From assembly GCF_032062135.1 (NCBI RefSeq), contig NC_092862.1:61067306-61131305 (forward strand): a DNA stretch of 64,000 bases, written 5' to 3'. The DNA comes from Pyxicephalus adspersus (taxonomy: Eukaryota; Chordata; Amphibia; Anura; Pyxicephalidae). The position numbers and the translations under genes were made by a program. Positions 60,808 to 64,000 of this stretch are shown here, piece after piece; within the stretch, counting starts at the first letter, position 1, and every line of letters begins with the position of its first letter. The notes below the pieces were generated by a model that made no database searches, was not told the DNA's origin, and worked only from the letters and a program-made list of their open reading frames with translations.

Positions 60808-61107
60808 ATGTGTAAACCTGAAATGGATTCAGGTAGCTGGAATCTATATTACCAAACCTTTTTTTTTGGATAGTTTGGATAGGGCACAAGGAAAGGGTTA
60901 AGCCACTGCCAGTTCAGATTTTGGTATCTCTGATTTTGGTAAACTCTGTTTTTTTTTTCCTGTCCAAAAAGCACAACAGAAGAAAGAAAGACGTCTCCTA
61001 AACTAAGAGAGAAATTCCCATTTTAGACAGTTGTCCCTAAAGGTGTCCAAATTGGAAGATTTTCACTTGTTCCCCTTGTTTTGGTGACCACTCTCTACTT
61101 TATGCCG
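60808..61107. other. AT-rich non-coding DNA, nothing recognised
   Basis: No feature is recognised besides T runs near 60859 and 60949. Confidence 0.45.
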
Positions 61108-61250
61108 GGATATCCAGCAAACCTGGAGTGAATCCAGGCCAGCATTGAAACATTTGCTAGCAACTAGAAATCTATTTCAGGTTTGCTGAATTACCCAGCT
61201 TTACTGATGAAAGTGTATCCTCTCCAGCCTTGGATAGCTTTAACAAACAT
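61108..61250. mobile_element. Fragment of the GATTTATTAAAGCTC hairpin family
   Basis: 'atccagcaaacctgga' and 'gtttgctgaattacccagct', then 'ctgatgaaagtgtatcct' and 'ctccagccttgga', match the inside and right arm of the element at 62891-63113. The left arm is lost. Confidence 0.7.
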
Positions 61251-62888
61251 ACATTAACACATTTTATGATATTTTATTGTTTGCATTTTTATTTTTGTAT
61301 AGCCAGTCCTGGTACAGGTTCCTTATCATCCTATGTGCATGCAGTACGTCTGATGCAGCTCCAAGTGCCACCTCTTCTTCTCACAGTCTACTCTGCAAAA
61401 AATTATAGGAATCTGAAATTCAGCCAGATTCATTTATTTGCATTATTCTGATTTAAAATGCATTTACAAATACATTCAGTTTACACACAATAAGTGTTAT
61501 TTTTATGTTCGTATGGTTTAGCTTCAATGATGTATTTCTAGTTTTTAAATTATTTTAACACATTTATATTAGAATTGCATTTGCCTGTTCCTTTGTAGCT
61601 CAGATCACTACAAGAGGCTATACTTAACAAGCCAAGTGTTTCTTTGTACAGTGCTACTACTCACAAAGAAACAAAGCTGCTAGGTTAGTTAGATCTGAAG
61701 ATCAATTAGTACTTCAATTAACAATACAGACATAACAGAAGAGTCAAGTGACTTCCTTTTTCTATGAACCAGGATGGTAAAAAACAAAAATCAAAATAAG
61801 GGTGTGGAGATGTTTGGAAACACAAGCAAAAGATCTAACACAGCTGCTTCACATCTCATTTTACACATCTTGCCACTCACATTATTGTCAACTGAATTTT
61901 GACAGTAATTGACATGGAATAGGGTTCTAGACTCTTCTAATGGTGGAAGTAAAACAATTGATAGTATATGTAGCCAGTTACATGTATATTCATTTAGAAC
62001 TGAGGTTTTCTTTATAAACAGTGCATCGCTAAAAAAAACTCTCCATCACTTGTTTAAACAAATAAAGCATGAATCATTTAATAATTTAAAATATACAGGT
62101 AAATACCTTATGCTTCTCTCATTCATTCACTCAATTGTGGATTAGGATAAGATTTCACTGTCTATTAGAATGTAAAAATGTATGGGTACCTACAAATCCT
62201 GAACTGTTTTTTAGGGGACAGTGGGAATCAAGCTGGGATATTACAGTATTGGATTGACTTATTCACTCTATGGAAGTGAAAACTTACCTGATAGATTACT
62301 TCACCAGGCACTCGGAGACACACTGCCTCAGAAAAATTCTCCTGTCCAGTGTTATTAATATTAAGCATTATTCACACATCACAGTGTTTCTCAACTAGGC
62401 TTCCTCCAAAGGTTGCTGTTGAAAAATTAGCAGTTTTTGCCCCTCAGGTCAGTTACCACTGACACCAATGAAGTTTCTGGTTATCTGTAAGTGTGTTAGT
62501 AACATTCTTCCCACTGGCCAGCAATGTAAGAGGCATGCTTCCCATTGACCACCACACCAATGTACTGTGAGCAGGGATTCCAATGGTTCCCCCATGGTAA
62601 AAAGGCTAAGAAAGGCTTAGAAAATACTTTGTTGCAAGGTCATGAGATATGCAATTTTACTTCTGTTAGAATTTGTTTACAAAAACTCTGTGTTAGGTAA
62701 TGTAGGTTAACCCAGGGAGCAGAGTTTAACTAGACATGAGTCATAACCAGGGCACCCCAAAAGAAATCATGAACCATTGCCTTTGTGTTTTCCACTAGGT
62801 TTGACCCCTAGGATAACCCCACTAGCAGTATATAGGAAAAAAAAAGGGGCAAGGTTGGCAGGCAAGGGTCAAGGTGGACAGCAGACAA
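61251..62888. other. AT-rich non-coding DNA, nothing recognised
   Basis: No exon or recurring repeat was recognised. Confidence 0.5.
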
Positions 62889-62890
62889 AG

Positions 62891-63113
62891 GTCCTGATTT
62901 ATTAAAGCTCTCAAAGACTGGAAAGGATACACTTTTGTCAGTGAAATGGGGTGAACCAGCAAAGCTGGCATAGATCTGGTCCAGTATATCAAACATTTGG
63001 CAGCAAAAAGCAAATTACTTTGAAGAAATCCATTCCAGGTTGGCTGGATCACCCAGCTTCACTGTTGAAAGTGTTTCTTCTCTAGCCCCAGAGAGCTTTA
63101 ATAAATCAGGCCC
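62891..63113. mobile_element. Complete hairpin MITE, CCTGATTTATTAAAGC ends
   Basis: The left end GTCCTGATTTATTAAAGCTC pairs with the right end GAGCTTTAATAAATCAGGCC. Inner arms 'ggataca.ttttgtcagtgaa' and 'ttcac.gttgaaagtgt' also pair. AAAG flanks both sides and may be a short target duplication. It has no coding capacity. Shorter copies occur at 42041, 47204 and 61108. Confidence 0.85.
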
Positions 63114-64000
63114 AAAGTGTAGTCATTAGGCAGTCAAGGGGTATATCAGATAAGTAAGATGGTAGGCCTAGCAAAAGTCAGCAACAAGGATTAAAGACTA
63201 ATTGCTTTAACTTGAAATACAGAATTAGTGATTTAGATGTTAAATTTTTTTGTCTGGGTTCTTTTGCTTATCTGTCAGTTCCCGTCCTGGCCACACAGAA
63301 GCAAATACTAAAAGGACCAATGTGAAGACAATTGGTTTCTAGACGATAGATACTGGAAGCGGTTACCTAATAGAATATTTCCCTCTTACCAACTGTTTCA
63401 GAGACACCTGGTAAAGAAAACAAATAGAGATAATCGCTCTGCATTATACAGACAGCATTAAAAACCTGATAACGGTTCTAATATTTCCCTACTCTATCCA
63501 ACATCAAATTATAAATACATTTTTAAAAAAGTAATATTTGAAAATATTTGTTTATGCAGTGTCTTTACAAAACATATACTGAAGCTCTATTCATAATATA
63601 TCTATTTTTATTGACTGAGCTATTGACATGGTAAGCATTGAATTTATATTCAATTGTCCTTTATATTTTTTTTAGGAAATATATGTATATATGTGTTTGC
63701 TCCTTGTTAAATATTCATTAAAAAAGAAGAAATAATTTCCAAAAAAATACATATTCCTATTTTTTTGCATGTAAAGTGTTTATGGGTTTGTTCATTCCAA
63801 AGGTCATACTACTGTGTTTAGTTTAACAGGACTCACCTGTCTTGAGCTTTAGATTAATGCTTTTCTGCCTCATTCATTCTTGACCTGTCGTACGTGTGTT
63901 GAAAAACACATGTAATGATGATGAAATAGTGTGTTGCATGTGAAACTGATTTATGCTATGCTTCAACACCTTTTTAACTAAAAAATACTAAAATGACATT
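63114..64000. other. AT-rich non-coding DNA, nothing recognised
   Basis: No exon or repeat is recognised up to the window end. Confidence 0.5.

Noticed and set aside
1..64000. CRISPR arrays, operons, bacterial-type systems
   Set aside because: Spliced genes with GT-AG introns, SINEs and LTRs show vertebrate nuclear DNA. The tandem arrays have no unique spacers of constant length.

Overview
The window is a gene-poor, AT-rich stretch of vertebrate nuclear DNA. It carries one clearly recognisable gene, cdk9, on the + strand. The encoded protein (371 residues) is nearly collinear with mammalian CDK9. The repeat content looks amphibian, most likely a frog: a tRNA-headed SINE ending in the 'gctgcgtaatatg...gctatataaat' tail, TTAA-flanked short elements beginning AGTGGAAC or GCTGCGTACACAC, hAT ends beginning AGTGGTCGCCAACC, and hairpin elements ending in CTGATTTATTAAAGC. 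I cannot name the species.

Layout. 1-7 kb is unique-looking AT-rich DNA with two copies of a ~500 bp dispersed repeat and one TA/CA microsatellite. 7.0-8.5 kb has two abutting hAT ends followed by a ~91 bp-period satellite whose last units flip orientation. 8.6-12.8 kb is mostly unannotatable, with two SINE tails. 12.85-14.4 kb is a G-poor, C-rich degenerate minisatellite. 14.6-15.7 kb is a block with a second copy at 30.8-31.6 kb. 15.73-16.12 kb is the cdk9 promoter and 5' leader, with a perfect CRE and a GC box. cdk9 occupies 16.12-20.9 kb in seven coding exons with GT-AG introns and an ATTAAA poly(A) signal.

Downstream, 21.5-22.6 kb has two hairpin (inverted-repeat) elements, one with 45 bp perfect arms. 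At 23.07-23.54 kb lies a decayed, intron-flanked copy of cdk9 exon 5. From 24 to 64 kb there is no gene I can identify. This part is a catalogue of mobile-element remains: a solo LTR with near-matching target duplication (29.57-30.27 kb), a larger LTR-like block containing a 42 bp tandem array (53.1-54.2 kb), a TA-flanked inverted-repeat element with an internal ~30 bp array (36.5-37.1 kb), a pogo/Tigger-like MITE (50.1-50.5 kb), two TTAA-type MITEs of one family (56.2 and 58.0 kb) and a full-length SINE with a 7 bp target duplication (60.5 kb). A short open stretch with an ATG and a consensus splice donor at 39.11-39.22 kb, behind RFX-box-like motifs, is the only other candidate for a gene start and is tentative.

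Biologically the window is a housekeeping transcription-elongation kinase gene in repeat-rich DNA, with partial duplications of its own locus nearby. I found no operon-like or novel multi-gene system.
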